Counted from the stretch's first letter, positions 47,148 to 57,500 are shown. The stretch is 64,000 nt of DNA from Brucella pituitosa (GCF_003049685.1 NZ_PYSY02000001.1:1116001-1180000); one strand, 5' to 3'. Translations and numbers: made by a program. The notes: generated by a model from the letters alone, not told the origin.

Positions 47148-48401
47148 TCACGCAGGACGAATAAGCACGTGGCGTTTCTTGCCAAGTGATACTTTGATGA
47201 CGCCCTGCTCGTTGAGAGACGACGCGTTGATAATCATGCGCGGATCGGTGGCCGGTTCATCATTGATGCGAACTGCACCGCCTTCAATATGGCGACGTGC
47301 TTCACCATTAGTGGCGCAGAGCTCTGCGAGCACCATCAGCGCCAGAACGCCGATGCCATCATTAAGCGTTGCCTTATGGACACCAACTGTTGGCAGGTTC
47401 TGCGACAGTTCACCTTCTTCAAAGGTTTTACGCGCAGTTTCCGCAGCTTCTTCGGCTGCATCACGGCCGTGGAGGATAGCAGTAATCTCGGTTGCGAGGA
47501 TTTTCTTCGCTTCGTTGATTTCAGAACCACCAAGCTCGGCCAGCTTCGCAATCTCATCCATTGGCAGCGTTGTGTAGAGCTTCAGGAAGCGTTCTACATC
47601 AGCATCTTCAGTGTTACGCCAGTACTGCCAGAAATCATAAGCGCTCAGCATATCGGCATTCAGCCAGATTGCACCGCCCAGTGACTTGCCCATCTTCTGA
47701 CCGGAAGCTGTGGTGAGCAATGGCGAGGTGAGAGCATAAAGCTGCGGCGTGCCCATACGGTGACCGAGATCGATACCGTTGATGATATTGCCCCACTGAT
47801 CCGAACCACCCATCTGCAGGCGCACGCCATGACGCTTGTTCAGCTCCACAAAATCGTAGGCCTGAAGGATCATGTAGTTGAATTCGAGGAATGACAGCGA
47901 CTGTTCGCGATCAAGACGCGTCTTTACCGAATCGAACGACAGCATGCGGTTGACCGAGAAATGACGGCCAACATCACGCAGGAATTCGAGATAATTGATG
48001 TTACGCAGCCAGTCGGCATTGTTGACCATCATCGCGTCGGTCGGGCCATCACCAAAGGTCAGGTAATTCGCGAAAACGCGTTTGATACCGGCAATGTTCT
48101 CGGCAATCGTGTCTTCGGTCATCAGCTTGCGCGCTTCATCCTTGAAGGATGGATCGCCGACCATGCCTGTGCCGCCGCCCATAAGGGCTACAGCCCTGTG
48201 TCCGGTCTGTTGCAGCCAATGCAGCATCATGATCTGGATCAGGCCACCAGCGTGCAAGCTTGGTGCTGTTGGATCAAAGCCAATATAAGCTGTCACGGTT
48301 TCCTTGACCAACAATTCATCGAGGCCGCTTTCATCAGACATCTGATGAATGAAGCCGCGCTCGGAAAGCGTGCGAAGAAAATCGGATTTGAAACCGGACA
48401 T
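47148..48401 (-). CDS. tyrS: Tyrosine--tRNA ligase
   Basis: A 417-aa class I synthetase. The HIGH-equivalent is SLHAGGL, the tyrosine pocket shows GGSDQWGNI, and the KMSKS-equivalent is KMGKSLGGA. The C-terminal S4 RNA-binding domain covers about residues 350-415 ([16 protein letters not shown]). AAAGGAC directly before ATG 48401 sets the start; the frame extends 34 codons upstream without family similarity. Confidence 0.97.
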   Translation of the reverse strand: MSGFKSDFLRTLSERGFIHQMSDESGLDELLVKETVTAYIGFDPTAPSLHAGGLIQIMMLHWLQQTGHRAVALMGGGTGMVGDPSFKDEARKLMTEDTIAENIAGIKRVFANYLTFGDGPTDAMMVNNADWLRNINYLEFLRDVGRHFSVNRMLSFDSVKTRLDREQSLSFLEFNYMILQAYDFVELNKRHGVRLQMGGSDQWGNIINGIDLGHRMGTPQLYALTSPLLTTASGQKMGKSLGGAIWLNADMLSAYDFWQYWRNTEDADVERFLKLYTTLPMDEIAKLAELGGSEINEAKKILATEITAILHGRDAAEEAAETARKTFEEGELSQNLPTVGVHKATLNDGIGVLALMVLAELCATNGEARRHIEGGAVRINDEPATDPRMIINASSLNEQGVIKVSLGKKRHVLIRPA

Positions 48402-48532
48402 GTCCTTTTCCTGACTGATAAGGCGTGATTGATGTGAGCAGTAATAATAAGTGCTTACCGCATTATGGTATTTTGCCTTGTTATATTTTGCCTTTAACAT
48501 CATTCAATCGGGAATAACAAGGAAACTCCGGC

Positions 48533-49660
48533 ATGGCCGATTTGAAACGCGCTATTGGATTGATGAGTGGTACTTCGATGGATGGCATCGATATCGCTCT
48601 CATAACGACCGATGGCGAAAACTGGATCGAGCGCGGCCCTTCAAGTGCTGTGTCTTATTCGGATGGGTTTCGTGCGCGGTTGAAGGCGGCACTTATTGAT
48701 GCGCGCGGTATAACCGATCGCAATGAGCGTCCCGGCATTCTCAAACAACTCGAGCGTGACCAGACATTACTGCACGCCATCGCCATTCAGGATTTTCTGC
48801 ATGAGTATGCATTGCAGCCCGAGGAAATCGATGTAATCGGTTTCCATGGGCAAACCGTATTGCACCGACCGCAGGAAGCTCTGACTGTTCAGATTGGCGA
48901 TGGACCACTATTGGCTGCCGAGACAGGTATTCCTGTTGTCTATGATATGCGTGCTGAAGATATGCGCCATGGCGGCGAAGGTGCGCCACTGATTCCCGCT
49001 TATCATGCAGCGCTTGCAGCCAACCTTCCGTTTGGTCTCGAAGGACCTGTTGTCTTCGTCAATATAGGTGGAATTTCCAATCTGACCTATGTGGACAAAG
49101 GCGGTGTGCTGATCGCTTACGATAGTGGACCGGGCAATATGCTGATTGATCAATGGATGGAGTTGCACGGGCAGGGCAGCTTTGATCCGGGGGGCATTAC
49201 GGCGATGAGTGGCAGCGTCGACGACGTTCTGGCTGCACGATATCTCGATCATGAATTTTTCAAAGGAAATCATCGCCGGTCGCTGGATCGCGGCGATTTT
49301 ATTGTGCCTGCAAAAGACGAGGCCTCAGTCGAGACAGGAGCCCGTACACTTGCTTATGTCAGTGCTGCTGCAATCTTGCGTTCGGCATCACATTTGCCGT
49401 CACAGCCACGTACTTACGTTGTGAGTGGCGGCGGACGTAAGAACGGAGCGATCATGACAGAACTGAGCGCACTTGCCGAGCGCGAAGGCGCACGCGTGCT
49501 TGATGCCGATAATGCAGGTTTTGATGGTGATGCAATGGAAGCAGAAGCCTGGGGCTATCTCGCCGTACGTTCGCTACGCGGTTTTCCACTAACCTATCCA
49601 ACGACAACTGGTTGCGATAAACCCGTTTCAGGTGGTGTTTTGGTGTCCGTAGACAGATAA
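48533..49660 (+). CDS. anmK: Anhydro-N-acetylmuramic acid kinase
   Basis: A 375-aa sugar kinase of the actin-like ATPase fold that converts anhydroMurNAc into MurNAc-6-phosphate during wall recycling. The phosphate-1 loop [16 protein letters not shown], the catalytic segment [11 protein letters not shown], and [11 protein letters not shown] are typical. AAGGAAA lies 9 nt before ATG 48533. Together with nagZ at 2997 it completes part of the recycling route in this window. It is divergent from tyrS with a 131-bp gap. Confidence 0.96.
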   Translation: MADLKRAIGLMSGTSMDGIDIALITTDGENWIERGPSSAVSYSDGFRARLKAALIDARGITDRNERPGILKQLERDQTLLHAIAIQDFLHEYALQPEEIDVIGFHGQTVLHRPQEALTVQIGDGPLLAAETGIPVVYDMRAEDMRHGGEGAPLIPAYHAALAANLPFGLEGPVVFVNIGGISNLTYVDKGGVLIAYDSGPGNMLIDQWMELHGQGSFDPGGITAMSGSVDDVLAARYLDHEFFKGNHRRSLDRGDFIVPAKDEASVETGARTLAYVSAAAILRSASHLPSQPRTYVVSGGGRKNGAIMTELSALAEREGARVLDADNAGFDGDAMEAEAWGYLAVRSLRGFPLTYPTTTGCDKPVSGGVLVSVDR

Positions 49661-49788
49661 AAAATCCGGCGATTAGAGCGCCGCGTGCCCTCTTGGGCGC
49701 GTAAAGGACGCTCTAAACTATTGGATCTAAGCATCGGCCCAAAAATCGCTTCCGATTCTTGGGCCGATGCGTAGTCTCGCCGGATTTT
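49661..49788. repeat. Composite palindromic intergenic repeat, copy 2, inserted in a terminator stem
   Basis: The unit contains AGAGCGCCGCG...GACGCTCT (49675-49714) and GCATCGGCCC...GGGCCGATGC (49731-49770), the same order as copy 1 at 2805-2900. It is flanked by AAAATCCGGCGA (49661-49672) and TCGCCGGATTTT (49777-49788), a perfect 12-bp inverted repeat that would make an ordinary bidirectional terminator if the repeat were absent. Confidence 0.75.
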
Positions 49789-49801
49789 GTTTTTTTGCGT
49801 A

Positions 49802-50476
49802 TTAGCGCAGACGCTTGGGACGAACTTCCACCAGTTCGCCAGCAAGACGACGATCCAGATATTCAGAGCACTCTTCGATGAGCAGATCACTTTGGCCTGA
49901 GAAGAAGTGGTTCGCGCCAGCAAGCGTGTTCTGGGTAATCGTAATACCCTTCTGCGTCTTGAGCTTGTCCACCAGCCCCTGAACATCCTTTGGCGGTGCA
50001 ACCTTGTCCTGATCGCCGTGGATGATCAGACCAGAGGATGGGCAAGGCGCCAGGAACGAGAAGTCATAGGTGTTTGGTTGCGGCGCGACTGAGATAAATC
50101 CTTCGATTTCCGGACGGCGCATCAGAAGCTGCATGCCAATCCACGAACCGAAAGAATAACCGGCGACCCAGCAATTCTTGGAATCGGGGTGCAGCGCCTG
50201 CACCCAGTCGAGTGCGCTTGCTGCATCCGACAGTTCGCCTGCGCCATGATCGAACTCGCCCTGGCTACGACCGATACCGCGGAAGTTGAAGCGGAGTGTC
50301 GTAAAACCGCGCTGCTGGAACATGTAGAACAGATCATAGACGATCTTGTTGTTCATGGTTCCGCCGAACTGCGGATGCGGATGCAGGATCAGGGCGATAG
50401 GTGCATTCTTTTCCCGGGAAGGCTGATAGCGGCCTTCGAGGCGTCCGGCAGGGCCGTTGAAAATGACTTCAGGCAT
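49802..50476 (-). CDS. Alpha/beta hydrolase (COG2945-type)
   Basis: A 224-aa serine hydrolase-like protein. The nucleophile elbow is GYSFGS, the acid is likely in IHGDQDKVAP and the base His in GANHFFSGQ; the oxyanion region is HPHPQFGGTMNNK. It has no signal peptide, so it acts in the cytoplasm. The substrate is unknown. It is convergent with anmK and separated from it by the nested repeat. Confidence 0.88.
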   Translation of the reverse strand: MPEVIFNGPAGRLEGRYQPSREKNAPIALILHPHPQFGGTMNNKIVYDLFYMFQQRGFTTLRFNFRGIGRSQGEFDHGAGELSDAASALDWVQALHPDSKNCWVAGYSFGSWIGMQLLMRRPEIEGFISVAPQPNTYDFSFLAPCPSSGLIIHGDQDKVAPPKDVQGLVDKLKTQKGITITQNTLAGANHFFSGQSDLLIEECSEYLDRRLAGELVEVRPKRLR

Positions 50477-50701
50477 GTGTACTCCGCTTGTGATCGGAAG
50501 ATCGGCTTCAGGGTGGCGAACTTGACGTGGGGGTGCGCCGCTTCTAGAACCGATTTGAAATTTCGTTAGTCTGAACCAATGTTCAGTACCTAATGTGGCT
50601 TAATAGGCTTTTCCTGATTGAAAATTCAAGAAAATTGCGCGCGAACTGCGTGCGAATAGCGTGCTGAGCCACTTTAAGATGTTGCTTAGGAGATAGTATC
50701 G

Positions 50702-51868
50702 GTGATCGGAACCGGCAAGAGGCTCTATCTGGACTATAATGCCAGTGCGCCTTTGCTCGATGAAGCGCGCAATGCGGTCATCGAGGCATTGGGCATTCCT
50801 GGCAATCCGTCATCGGTGCATCGTGAAGGCCGGGCTGCACGTGGACTTGTTGAAGCTGCGCGTCGCAGCGTTGCAGCGCTGGTCAATGCCAAGTCTGATC
50901 ATGTTTTCTTTACATCAGGTGCCACAGAAGCTGCATCCACCTTGCTGACGCCAATCTATATGATGGGACGGTCGCCGGTGCGGCTGTCGCATCTTTATGT
51001 GAGTGCAACTGAGCACCCATGCATGCTGACTGGTGGGCAATTTCCAGCTGAAAATATCACCATACTCGCCGTTGATGAAAACGGCATCCTGAAGCTGGAC
51101 GCACTGCAACAGGTATTGGAAGCGCATGACAAGAGTACGGGCTTGCCGCTCGTTGCGGTTCAAGTCGCAAATAACGAGACCGGCGTTATTCAGCCCATTC
51201 GCGAAATAGCGGCGCTGGTCAAAGCCGCAGGCGGAATTTTCGTCGTTGATGCGGTGCAGGCTGCCGGGCGTATTAAATTAGATATTACAGATAATTGCGG
51301 AGATTATCTGATAATTTCCTCTCACAAGATCGGTGGTCCGAAGGGCGTCGGTGCTGTGATCGCAATCTCTGATCTCATGATGCCGAAGGCGCTGGTCCGT
51401 GGTGGCGGTCAGGAAAAGGGACATCGTGCGGGAACAGAAGCGTTGCCTCTCATTGCTGGTTTTGGTGCTGCTGCGGATGTTGCAGCCACGCGACTAAACG
51501 GCGATGGCTGGTCTTTCGAAGCACGAGACAGGCTCGAAGCCGGACTTATGGAAATTGCACCGAGCGCCACAATCCATGGCAATTCCGTTGATCGTCTGCC
51601 GAACACGACTTTCTTTTCGCTCGACGGGCAAAAGGCTGAAACCGTTCAGATCGCTTTCGATCTTGGCGGAATAGCACTTTCAGCTGGCTCAGCATGTTCT
51701 TCTGGCAAGGTTGGCCCGAGCCATGTTCTTGCTGCGATGGGGCATGAAGATGGTCCGGGCGCGATCCGCGTTTCGCTCGAACCGAATGTTTCAATAGAAT
51801 CTGTCGACCAGTTTCTTGATGTTCTGCGCAAAATTGTTGCCCGTCATGAGCGCTCAAAGGCCGGTTAA
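50702..51868 (+). CDS. Cysteine desulfurase, NifS/IscS-type
   Basis: A 388-aa PLP enzyme that takes sulfur from cysteine for iron-sulfur cluster assembly. The PLP Lys is near residue 209 (SSHKIGGPKGVGAV) and the sulfur-accepting Cys is Cys332 in SAGSACSSGK, a group I-type loop. The start is GTG with AGGAGA upstream; ATG is absent nearby. It precedes sufB by 192 bp and is the first of two desulfurases in the locus, the usual arrangement in rhizobia. The Irr-like box lies between it and sufB, so the two may be transcribed separately. Confidence 0.92.
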   Translation: MIGTGKRLYLDYNASAPLLDEARNAVIEALGIPGNPSSVHREGRAARGLVEAARRSVAALVNAKSDHVFFTSGATEAASTLLTPIYMMGRSPVRLSHLYVSATEHPCMLTGGQFPAENITILAVDENGILKLDALQQVLEAHDKSTGLPLVAVQVANNETGVIQPIREIAALVKAAGGIFVVDAVQAAGRIKLDITDNCGDYLIISSHKIGGPKGVGAVIAISDLMMPKALVRGGGQEKGHRAGTEALPLIAGFGAAADVAATRLNGDGWSFEARDRLEAGLMEIAPSATIHGNSVDRLPNTTFFSLDGQKAETVQIAFDLGGIALSAGSACSSGKVGPSHVLAAMGHEDGPGAIRVSLEPNVSIESVDQFLDVLRKIVARHERSKAG

Positions 51869-51943
51869 ACGCCTAATCGGGCTTCACCCCGTAAATTATT
51901 CTTGAATTTTACCCGCAAATTTAAAGCCGGGCTTGAAATTAAG

Positions 51944-51960
51944 TTTAGAAGGGTTTTAAA
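51944..51960 (+). promoter_or_regulatory. Candidate Irr (ICE) box upstream of sufB
   Basis: TTTAGAA-GGG-TTTTAAA matches the iron-control element TTTAGAA-N3-TTCTAAA at 13 of 14 fixed positions. TATATT (51977-51982) is a possible -10, which would place the box over the -35 region as for repression by Irr. Irr and RirA control suf genes in related rhizobia; binding here is inferred. Confidence 0.55.
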
Positions 51961-52060
51961 GAAGCGTCACGCACACTATATTGCGGCGAGGATAGCGACT
52001 ATCATCGCCCTGACGTTTGCAACTGTCGGACCTTGAATCTGACGAGGATGGAGAACGCCA

Positions 52061-53584
52061 ATGCCTGCAGTGCAGGAGACCATTGATCAGGTTCGCGGCT
52101 TGGACGTGGACCAGTATAAGTACGGCTTCGAAACGACAATCGAATCTGAGAAGGCCCCTAAGGGTCTTAATGAAGATATCATTCGCTTCATTTCCGCCAA
52201 GAAAGATGAGCCGGAATGGATGCTTGAGTGGCGTCTGAAGGCCTATGAACGCTGGCTCACAATGGAAGAGCCAACATGGGCACGCGTCGATTACCCCAAG
52301 ATCGATTTTCAGGACGTCTATTATTATGCGGCGCCGAAGAATCAGTCTGGCCCTAAGTCGCTTGATGAAGTCGACCCGGAATTGCTTCGCACATACGAAA
52401 AGCTCGGAATTCCTTTGCGTGAGCAGGAGATTCTTGCGGGCGTTCGCAAACAGGGCGATCCAAGCGAAATCGACGGCAATCCATCGGACAATGTCTATGC
52501 ATCTGGCCGCGTGGCTGTTGATGCGGTGTTCGACAGTGTTTCGGTTGTCACGACTTTCAAGGCAGAGCTTGCCAAGGCTGGCGTAATCTTCTGTTCGATT
52601 TCGGAAGCAATTCGCGAACATCCTGAACTGGTTCAGAAGTATCTAGCTTCGGTAGTTCCTGTTTCAGACAACTATTATGCGACGCTGAATTCGGCTGTCT
52701 TCACGGATGGTTCGTTTGTTTACGTGCCAAAGGGCGTTCGCTGCCCGATGGAGCTTTCGACCTATTTCCGTATCAACGAAAAGAATACGGGTCAGTTCGA
52801 ACGCACGCTGATCATCGCTGAAGAAGGAGCTTATGTCTCCTATCTCGAAGGTTGCACTGCACCGCAGCGCGACGAAAACCAGCTTCACGCAGCAGTCGTT
52901 GAATTGATCGCGCTCGATGATGCTGAGATCAAATACTCGACCGTTCAGAACTGGTATCCGGGCGATAGCAGCGGCAAGGGCGGCATCTATAACTTCGTTA
53001 CCAAGCGTGGTGATTGCCGTGGCGACAATTCCAAGATTTCGTGGACGCAGGTAGAAACCGGCTCCGCTATCACCTGGAAATACCCGTCCTGCATTCTGCG
53101 TGGCGATAATTCGCGTGGCGAGTTCTACTCGATTGCCGTATCGAACGGTTATCAGCAGATCGATAGCGGCACCAAGATGATCCATCTCGGCAAGAATACG
53201 TCGAGCCGCATCATCTCCAAGGGTATTTCGGCAGGCAATTCCAACAATACCTATCGCGGACAGGTTTCAGCCCATCGCAAAGCTGAAAATGCCCGTAACT
53301 TCACCCAGTGCGACTCGCTCCTGATCGGCAACGATTGCGGTGCGCATACCGTGCCATATATTGAGGCGAAAAACGCCACGGCACAGTTTGAGCACGAGGC
53401 AACCACCTCCAAGATTTCCGAAGACCAGCTGTTCTACGTCATGCAGCGCGGTATTCCGGAAGAGGAGGCAATCGCGCTCATCGTCAATGGTTTTGTGAAG
53501 GAAGTTATTCAGGAACTGCCAATGGAATTCGCCGTTGAGGCACAGAAGCTGATTGGCATTTCGCTTGAGGGTAGCGTCGGTTGA
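52061..53584 (+). CDS. sufB: Fe-S cluster assembly protein SufB
   Basis: A 507-aa scaffold subunit that forms SufBC2D and assembles clusters. The beta-helical core carries [21 protein letters not shown] and [20 protein letters not shown], with the Cys in TQCDSL conserved, and the C-terminal part [32 protein letters not shown] site precedes ATG 52061. It starts the sufB-C-D-S-T run on the plus strand. Confidence 0.97.
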   Translation: MPAVQETIDQVRGLDVDQYKYGFETTIESEKAPKGLNEDIIRFISAKKDEPEWMLEWRLKAYERWLTMEEPTWARVDYPKIDFQDVYYYAAPKNQSGPKSLDEVDPELLRTYEKLGIPLREQEILAGVRKQGDPSEIDGNPSDNVYASGRVAVDAVFDSVSVVTTFKAELAKAGVIFCSISEAIREHPELVQKYLASVVPVSDNYYATLNSAVFTDGSFVYVPKGVRCPMELSTYFRINEKNTGQFERTLIIAEEGAYVSYLEGCTAPQRDENQLHAAVVELIALDDAEIKYSTVQNWYPGDSSGKGGIYNFVTKRGDCRGDNSKISWTQVETGSAITWKYPSCILRGDNSRGEFYSIAVSNGYQQIDSGTKMIHLGKNTSSRIISKGISAGNSNNTYRGQVSAHRKAENARNFTQCDSLLIGNDCGAHTVPYIEAKNATAQFEHEATTSKISEDQLFYVMQRGIPEEEAIALIVNGFVKEVIQELPMEFAVEAQKLIGISLEGSVG

Positions 53585-53690
53585 TCCGACGCATCCTTAT
53601 TGCCTTCCCGCATCCGATTTTTCTGGCCAGCCCTTTAACTGGCATAAGCAGCTCTTCGTGAGGCTGCGTTGAGAGACAAGGTTTATACCC

Positions 53691-54446
53691 ATGCTTGAGA
53701 TCAAGAACCTTCATGCAAAGATCGCTGACACGGATACCGAAATCATCCGTGGTCTGAACCTGACCGTAAACAAGGGCGAAGTCGCCGCCATTATGGGCCC
53801 GAACGGCTCGGGCAAGTCGACGTTGTCCTATATCCTCGCAGGTCGCGATGATTACGAAGTCACGGAAGGCGACATTCTTTATAACGGCGAGTCGATCCTT
53901 GAACTGGATCCTGCTGAACGTGCTGCCAAGGGCATCTTCCTTGCGTTCCAGTATCCGATGGAGATTCCAGGCGTTGCCACGATGGAGTTCCTCAAGGTTG
54001 CGATGAACAGCCAGCGCAAGGCACGTGGCGAAGCTGAGCTCAAGATCCCTGAATTCATCAAGCGCGTCAAAGACGTTGCTGGTGGCCTCAACATCGACAT
54101 GAATATGCTCAAGCGTCCATTGAATGTTGGTTTCTCGGGCGGTGAAAAGAAGCGCGCAGAAATCCTGCAGATGCAGCTTCTCGAACCAAGCCTTTGCGTA
54201 CTCGACGAAACCGATTCCGGCCTCGATATCGATGCGCTGAAGATCGTCTCGGATGGTGTGAATGCACTCCGTTCGCCTGACCGTGCCGTGATCGTGATTA
54301 CACACTATCAGCGCTTGCTCGAATATATCGTGCCGGACAGCGTTCATGTTCTTTACAAGGGACAGGTCATCAAGTCGGGCGACAAGAATCTTGCTCTTCA
54401 TCTTGAAGAAAATGGTTATGCCGACGTAATCGGCGAAGTCGCCTGA
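53691..54446 (+). CDS. sufC: Fe-S cluster assembly ATPase SufC
   Basis: A 251-aa ABC-type ATPase. Walker A is GPNGSGKST, the signature GFSGGEKKRAEILQM and Walker B CVLDETDSGLDID are intact. It drives conformational change in the SufBC2D scaffold. It lies 106 nt after sufB and 13 nt before sufD. Confidence 0.97.
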   Translation: MLEIKNLHAKIADTDTEIIRGLNLTVNKGEVAAIMGPNGSGKSTLSYILAGRDDYEVTEGDILYNGESILELDPAERAAKGIFLAFQYPMEIPGVATMEFLKVAMNSQRKARGEAELKIPEFIKRVKDVAGGLNIDMNMLKRPLNVGFSGGEKKRAEILQMQLLEPSLCVLDETDSGLDIDALKIVSDGVNALRSPDRAVIVITHYQRLLEYIVPDSVHVLYKGQVIKSGDKNLALHLEENGYADVIGEVA

Positions 54447-54459
54447 GGAGGGATGGATC

Positions 54460-55737
54460 ATGAATATCCAGACCGCTCCAACTACAAAGCCGCGAACATC
54501 GGCTGAAAGTGTGCTGATCGACAATTTCGCCACTCGCATGGGCGAACTGCCCGGCAATGGCGACGTTGTCATCGCACGTGACAATGCACTGGAAACGCTA
54601 AAAATTCACGGTCTTCCGTCGCGTCGCATCGAAAGCTGGCACTACACGGATTTCCGCACGCTTCTCAAAGGCGTTGCTGACTTCAATTCGGCTGCAGGCA
54701 CCAATGCACTTCCTGCGCTGCTCGCGGGCTCATCAATCATTGCCGCAAGCAATGGTGTAGCACTCGACGCAAAGGCTCCCGAAGGCGTGACCCTGACTGC
54801 TGTGCGTGATGCGCTCGCTGACGGATCGCTTGTTCCACAGCTTAACGTTCGCGGCACCGATGATACAATCGGCCAGATCAATGCTGCCTATGTCAGCGAT
54901 GGCTGGGCTGTTTCGATTGCCGATGACACGGAACTTGAAGCACCGCTGGAACTGCAGAACCTTCAGAAGGCCGGGCAGGGCCATACGCGCTTCCCAGTCG
55001 AAATTGGTTCAAACGTCAAGGCGACGATCATTGAGCGTCAATCGGGTGGTGAAGGCGATGCTTTCTCGACCTCTGTAAGCCATGTGAGCGTTGGTGACGG
55101 CGCTGATGTTATCTGGGTTATCCTGCGTGATTTCGGTCAGGCAACGCAACTTGCCCAGTTCAACGCAACCATCGGCGCAGGATCGAAGCTTACGCTTTAC
55201 ATCGTCAATGCGGGTGGCAAACTGGTTCGTCAGGAAGTGCATCTGACTGTGGCAGGTGAAGATTCGGATTTCGAACTTCGTGGCCTCAACCTTCTGGCGG
55301 ACGATTCTCACACCGACATCACAATGACGGTGGCGCATCTCGTCGAGAATACGCGTTCGACCCAGATTATCCGCAACGTGGTCAAAGATCGCGCGCGTGG
55401 TGTGTTCCAGGGCATGATCCGTGTTGCACAGATCGCCCAGAAGACCGACGCCCGCATGGCCTGCAACACGCTGCTACTGTCGGATGATGGCGAGTTTGAT
55501 GCGAAGCCAGAGCTGGAAATCTTTGCTGATGACGTGGCTTGTGGCCATGGTGCGACGGTTACAGAGCTTTCCAAAGACTATCTCTTCTATCTGATGGCAC
55601 GCGGTGTTCCTGAAAACGAAGCCCGCGGCCTGCTGATCAAAGCATTCATCGCCGAGATCATTGAAGAGCTGGAAAACGAAGCTCTCGTCGAGGCACTGGA
55701 AGATGTGCTTTCGAACTGGCTTTCAGCCCACGCTTGA
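54460..55737 (+). CDS. sufD: Fe-S cluster assembly protein SufD
   Basis: A 425-aa partner of SufB. It lacks the SufB Cys motif and carries CGHGATVTELSKDYLFYLMARGVPENEARGLL, typical of SufD, with the substrate-docking His. The N-terminal helical part (about residues 20-70, LPSRRIESWHYTDFRTLL) is recognised easily. The gene is followed by a terminator and then sufS. Confidence 0.96.
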   Translation: MNIQTAPTTKPRTSAESVLIDNFATRMGELPGNGDVVIARDNALETLKIHGLPSRRIESWHYTDFRTLLKGVADFNSAAGTNALPALLAGSSIIAASNGVALDAKAPEGVTLTAVRDALADGSLVPQLNVRGTDDTIGQINAAYVSDGWAVSIADDTELEAPLELQNLQKAGQGHTRFPVEIGSNVKATIIERQSGGEGDAFSTSVSHVSVGDGADVIWVILRDFGQATQLAQFNATIGAGSKLTLYIVNAGGKLVRQEVHLTVAGEDSDFELRGLNLLADDSHTDITMTVAHLVENTRSTQIIRNVVKDRARGVFQGMIRVAQIAQKTDARMACNTLLLSDDGEFDAKPELEIFADDVACGHGATVTELSKDYLFYLMARGVPENEARGLLIKAFIAEIIEELENEALVEALEDVLSNWLSAHA

Positions 55738-55743
55738 ATAAAT

Positions 55744-55776
55744 AAGGCGGAGTGGATTGTTCACTCCGCCTTTTCT
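55744..55776 (+). terminator. Hairpin between sufD and sufS
   Basis: AAGGCGGAGTG (55744-55754) pairs with CACTCCGCCTT (55762-55772) followed by TT and C. It may attenuate sufS, or read-through may occur, since no obvious promoter follows. Confidence 0.7.
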
Positions 55777-55800
55777 GCCTGAATGGTAGAAGGAACGATC

Positions 55801-57045
55801 ATGGATCAGAAGAATCCGCTTGTAGCGGCCTATGATGTCGAAGCGATCCGCAGAGACTTCCCCATCCTGTCACGACAGGTTCATGGCAAGCCGCTCGTTT
55901 ATCTGGACAATGGTGCGTCTGCGCAAAAGCCGCAAAGTGTCATCGACGCTGTTACCCATGCATATGCGAATGAATATGCCAATGTGCATCGCGGCCTGCA
56001 TTTTCTTTCCAATGCTGCGACAGACGCTTACGAAAAATCGCGTGAAACAGTCCGCCGTTTTTTGAATGCTGGCTCTATCGACGAAATCGTCTTCACCAAG
56101 AATGCGACTGAAGCGATCAACACGGTCGCTTACGGTTACGGCATGCCGAATATCGGCGAGGGCGATGAAATCCTCCTGTCGATCATGGAGCATCACTCCA
56201 ATATCGTGCCATGGCATTTTATCCGCGAACGGCAGGGTGCAAAGCTTGTCTTCACGCCGGTTGACGACGAAGGCGTGTTCCATATTGAGGAATTCGAAAA
56301 ACGTCTGACCGAGCGCACGAAGCTTGTCGCAATCACTCATATGTCCAACGCGCTTGGTACTGTGACGCCGATCAAGAAGATCGTTGAACTGGCCCATGCG
56401 CGCGGTATTCCGGTGCTGGTCGATGGCAGTCAGGGTGCAGTCCATCTGCCGGTTGATGTGCAGGATCTCGGCTGTGACTGGTATGTCTTTACCGGCCATA
56501 AGGTCTACGGTCCGTCGGGTATTGGCGTTCTTTATGGTCGCGCCGAAATGCTTGAAAAGATGCGTCCGTTCCAGGGCGGTGGCGAAATGATTGAGGAAGT
56601 GACGGAAGAAAACGTCACTTACAATCACCCGCCACACCGTTTTGAGGCTGGTACACCGCCAATCGTTCAGGCGATTGGCCTTGGTGCAGCTCTCGAATAT
56701 ATGGAAAAGGTCGGCCGTCATGCGATCCTCGCTCACGAGGAAGACTTGCGTGACTATGCGCATGAGCAGCTGGGTAAGATCAACTCGCTTCGCATTTATG
56801 GCAATGCTCCGGACAAGGGCGCTATTATTTCGTTTGCGCTTGAAGGTATTCACGCGCATGACGTCTCGATGGTCATTGACCGGGCAGGGGTTGCAGTGCG
56901 TGCAGGCACACATTGCGCACAACCGCTCTTGAAACGCTTTGGTGTCACCTCTACATGCCGTGCATCCTTCGGGATGTATAACACCCGTGCTGAAGTCGAC
57001 GCGCTGGCAGAAGCCTTGGAAAAGGCAAGGAAGTTTTTCGGATGA
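55801..57045 (+). CDS. sufS: Cysteine desulfurase SufS
   Basis: A 414-aa group II desulfurase. The PLP Lys is near residue 234 (FTGHKVYGPSG) and the active Cys is about residue 386 in STCRASFGMYN. AGAAGGAACG places the start at ATG 55801; ATG 55783 is upstream but lacks spacing. Group II enzymes need a sulfur acceptor such as SufE; none is visible here. It overlaps sufT by four bases (ATGA). Confidence 0.96.
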   Translation: MDQKNPLVAAYDVEAIRRDFPILSRQVHGKPLVYLDNGASAQKPQSVIDAVTHAYANEYANVHRGLHFLSNAATDAYEKSRETVRRFLNAGSIDEIVFTKNATEAINTVAYGYGMPNIGEGDEILLSIMEHHSNIVPWHFIRERQGAKLVFTPVDDEGVFHIEEFEKRLTERTKLVAITHMSNALGTVTPIKKIVELAHARGIPVLVDGSQGAVHLPVDVQDLGCDWYVFTGHKVYGPSGIGVLYGRAEMLEKMRPFQGGGEMIEEVTEENVTYNHPPHRFEAGTPPIVQAIGLGAALEYMEKVGRHAILAHEEDLRDYAHEQLGKINSLRIYGNAPDKGAIISFALEGIHAHDVSMVIDRAGVAVRAGTHCAQPLLKRFGVTSTCRASFGMYNTRAEVDALAEALEKARKFFG

Positions 57046-57461
57046 CCGAGATCGAACAAAAAGTTCAGGAACAGACTGAAATCACGACGGACGATGCGAG
57101 CGCATCGGCAGATGGAAAGTCTGTCTTTTCAGCTTCTGCTATTCCGCAGGACGAGCTGCTCCGGCTGACCGATGATATCATCGGCGCGTTGAAGACGGTT
57201 TATGATCCTGAAATTCCAGCGGATATTTACGAGCTTGGTCTGATCTACAAGATCGATATTGAAGATGATCGCACTGTCAAAATTGAAATGACGCTGACAG
57301 CCCCTGGCTGCCCTGTCGCTGGCGAAATGCCGGGTTGGGTGGAAAACGCGGTGGGCGCAGTCGAAGGTGTCTCGATGGTTGAAGTGACGATGACATTCGA
57401 TCCTCCGTGGTCCGCCGACCGTATGTCGGAAGAAGCGCAGGTCGCTGTCGGTTGGTACTAA
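57042..57461 (+). CDS. sufT: SUF system assembly protein SufT (DUF59/MIP18 family)
   Basis: A 139-aa protein with an acidic N-terminal tail of ~40 residues and a MIP18/DUF59 domain (IIGALKTVYDPEIPADIYELGLIY, MTLTAPGCPVAGEMP). The conserved Cys lies in APGCPV. Family members help transfer clusters to targets. The start overlaps the sufS stop, so both are in one operon. The usual next gene, sufA, is missing here and sits at 61975 on the other strand. Confidence 0.93.
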   Translation: MTEIEQKVQEQTEITTDDASASADGKSVFSASAIPQDELLRLTDDIIGALKTVYDPEIPADIYELGLIYKIDIEDDRTVKIEMTLTAPGCPVAGEMPGWVENAVGAVEGVSMVEVTMTFDPPWSADRMSEEAQVAVGWY

Positions 57462-57466
57462 GAACG

Positions 57467-57495
57467 AAAAAGCCCCGCATTTTGCGGGTTTTTTC
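57467..57495 (+). terminator. Terminator of the suf operon
   Basis: CCCGCA (57474-57479) and TGCGGG (57483-57488) pair, with A's before and TTTTTTC after. It also faces the convergent glycosyltransferase. Confidence 0.85.
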
Positions 57496-57500
57496 TTTGG

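Noticed and set aside
53505-54584. 359-codon open frame on the minus strand
   Set aside because: Antisense to sufC with intact ATPase motifs; shadow frame.
55870-56922. 350-codon open frame on the minus strand
   Set aside because: Antisense to sufS; shadow frame.
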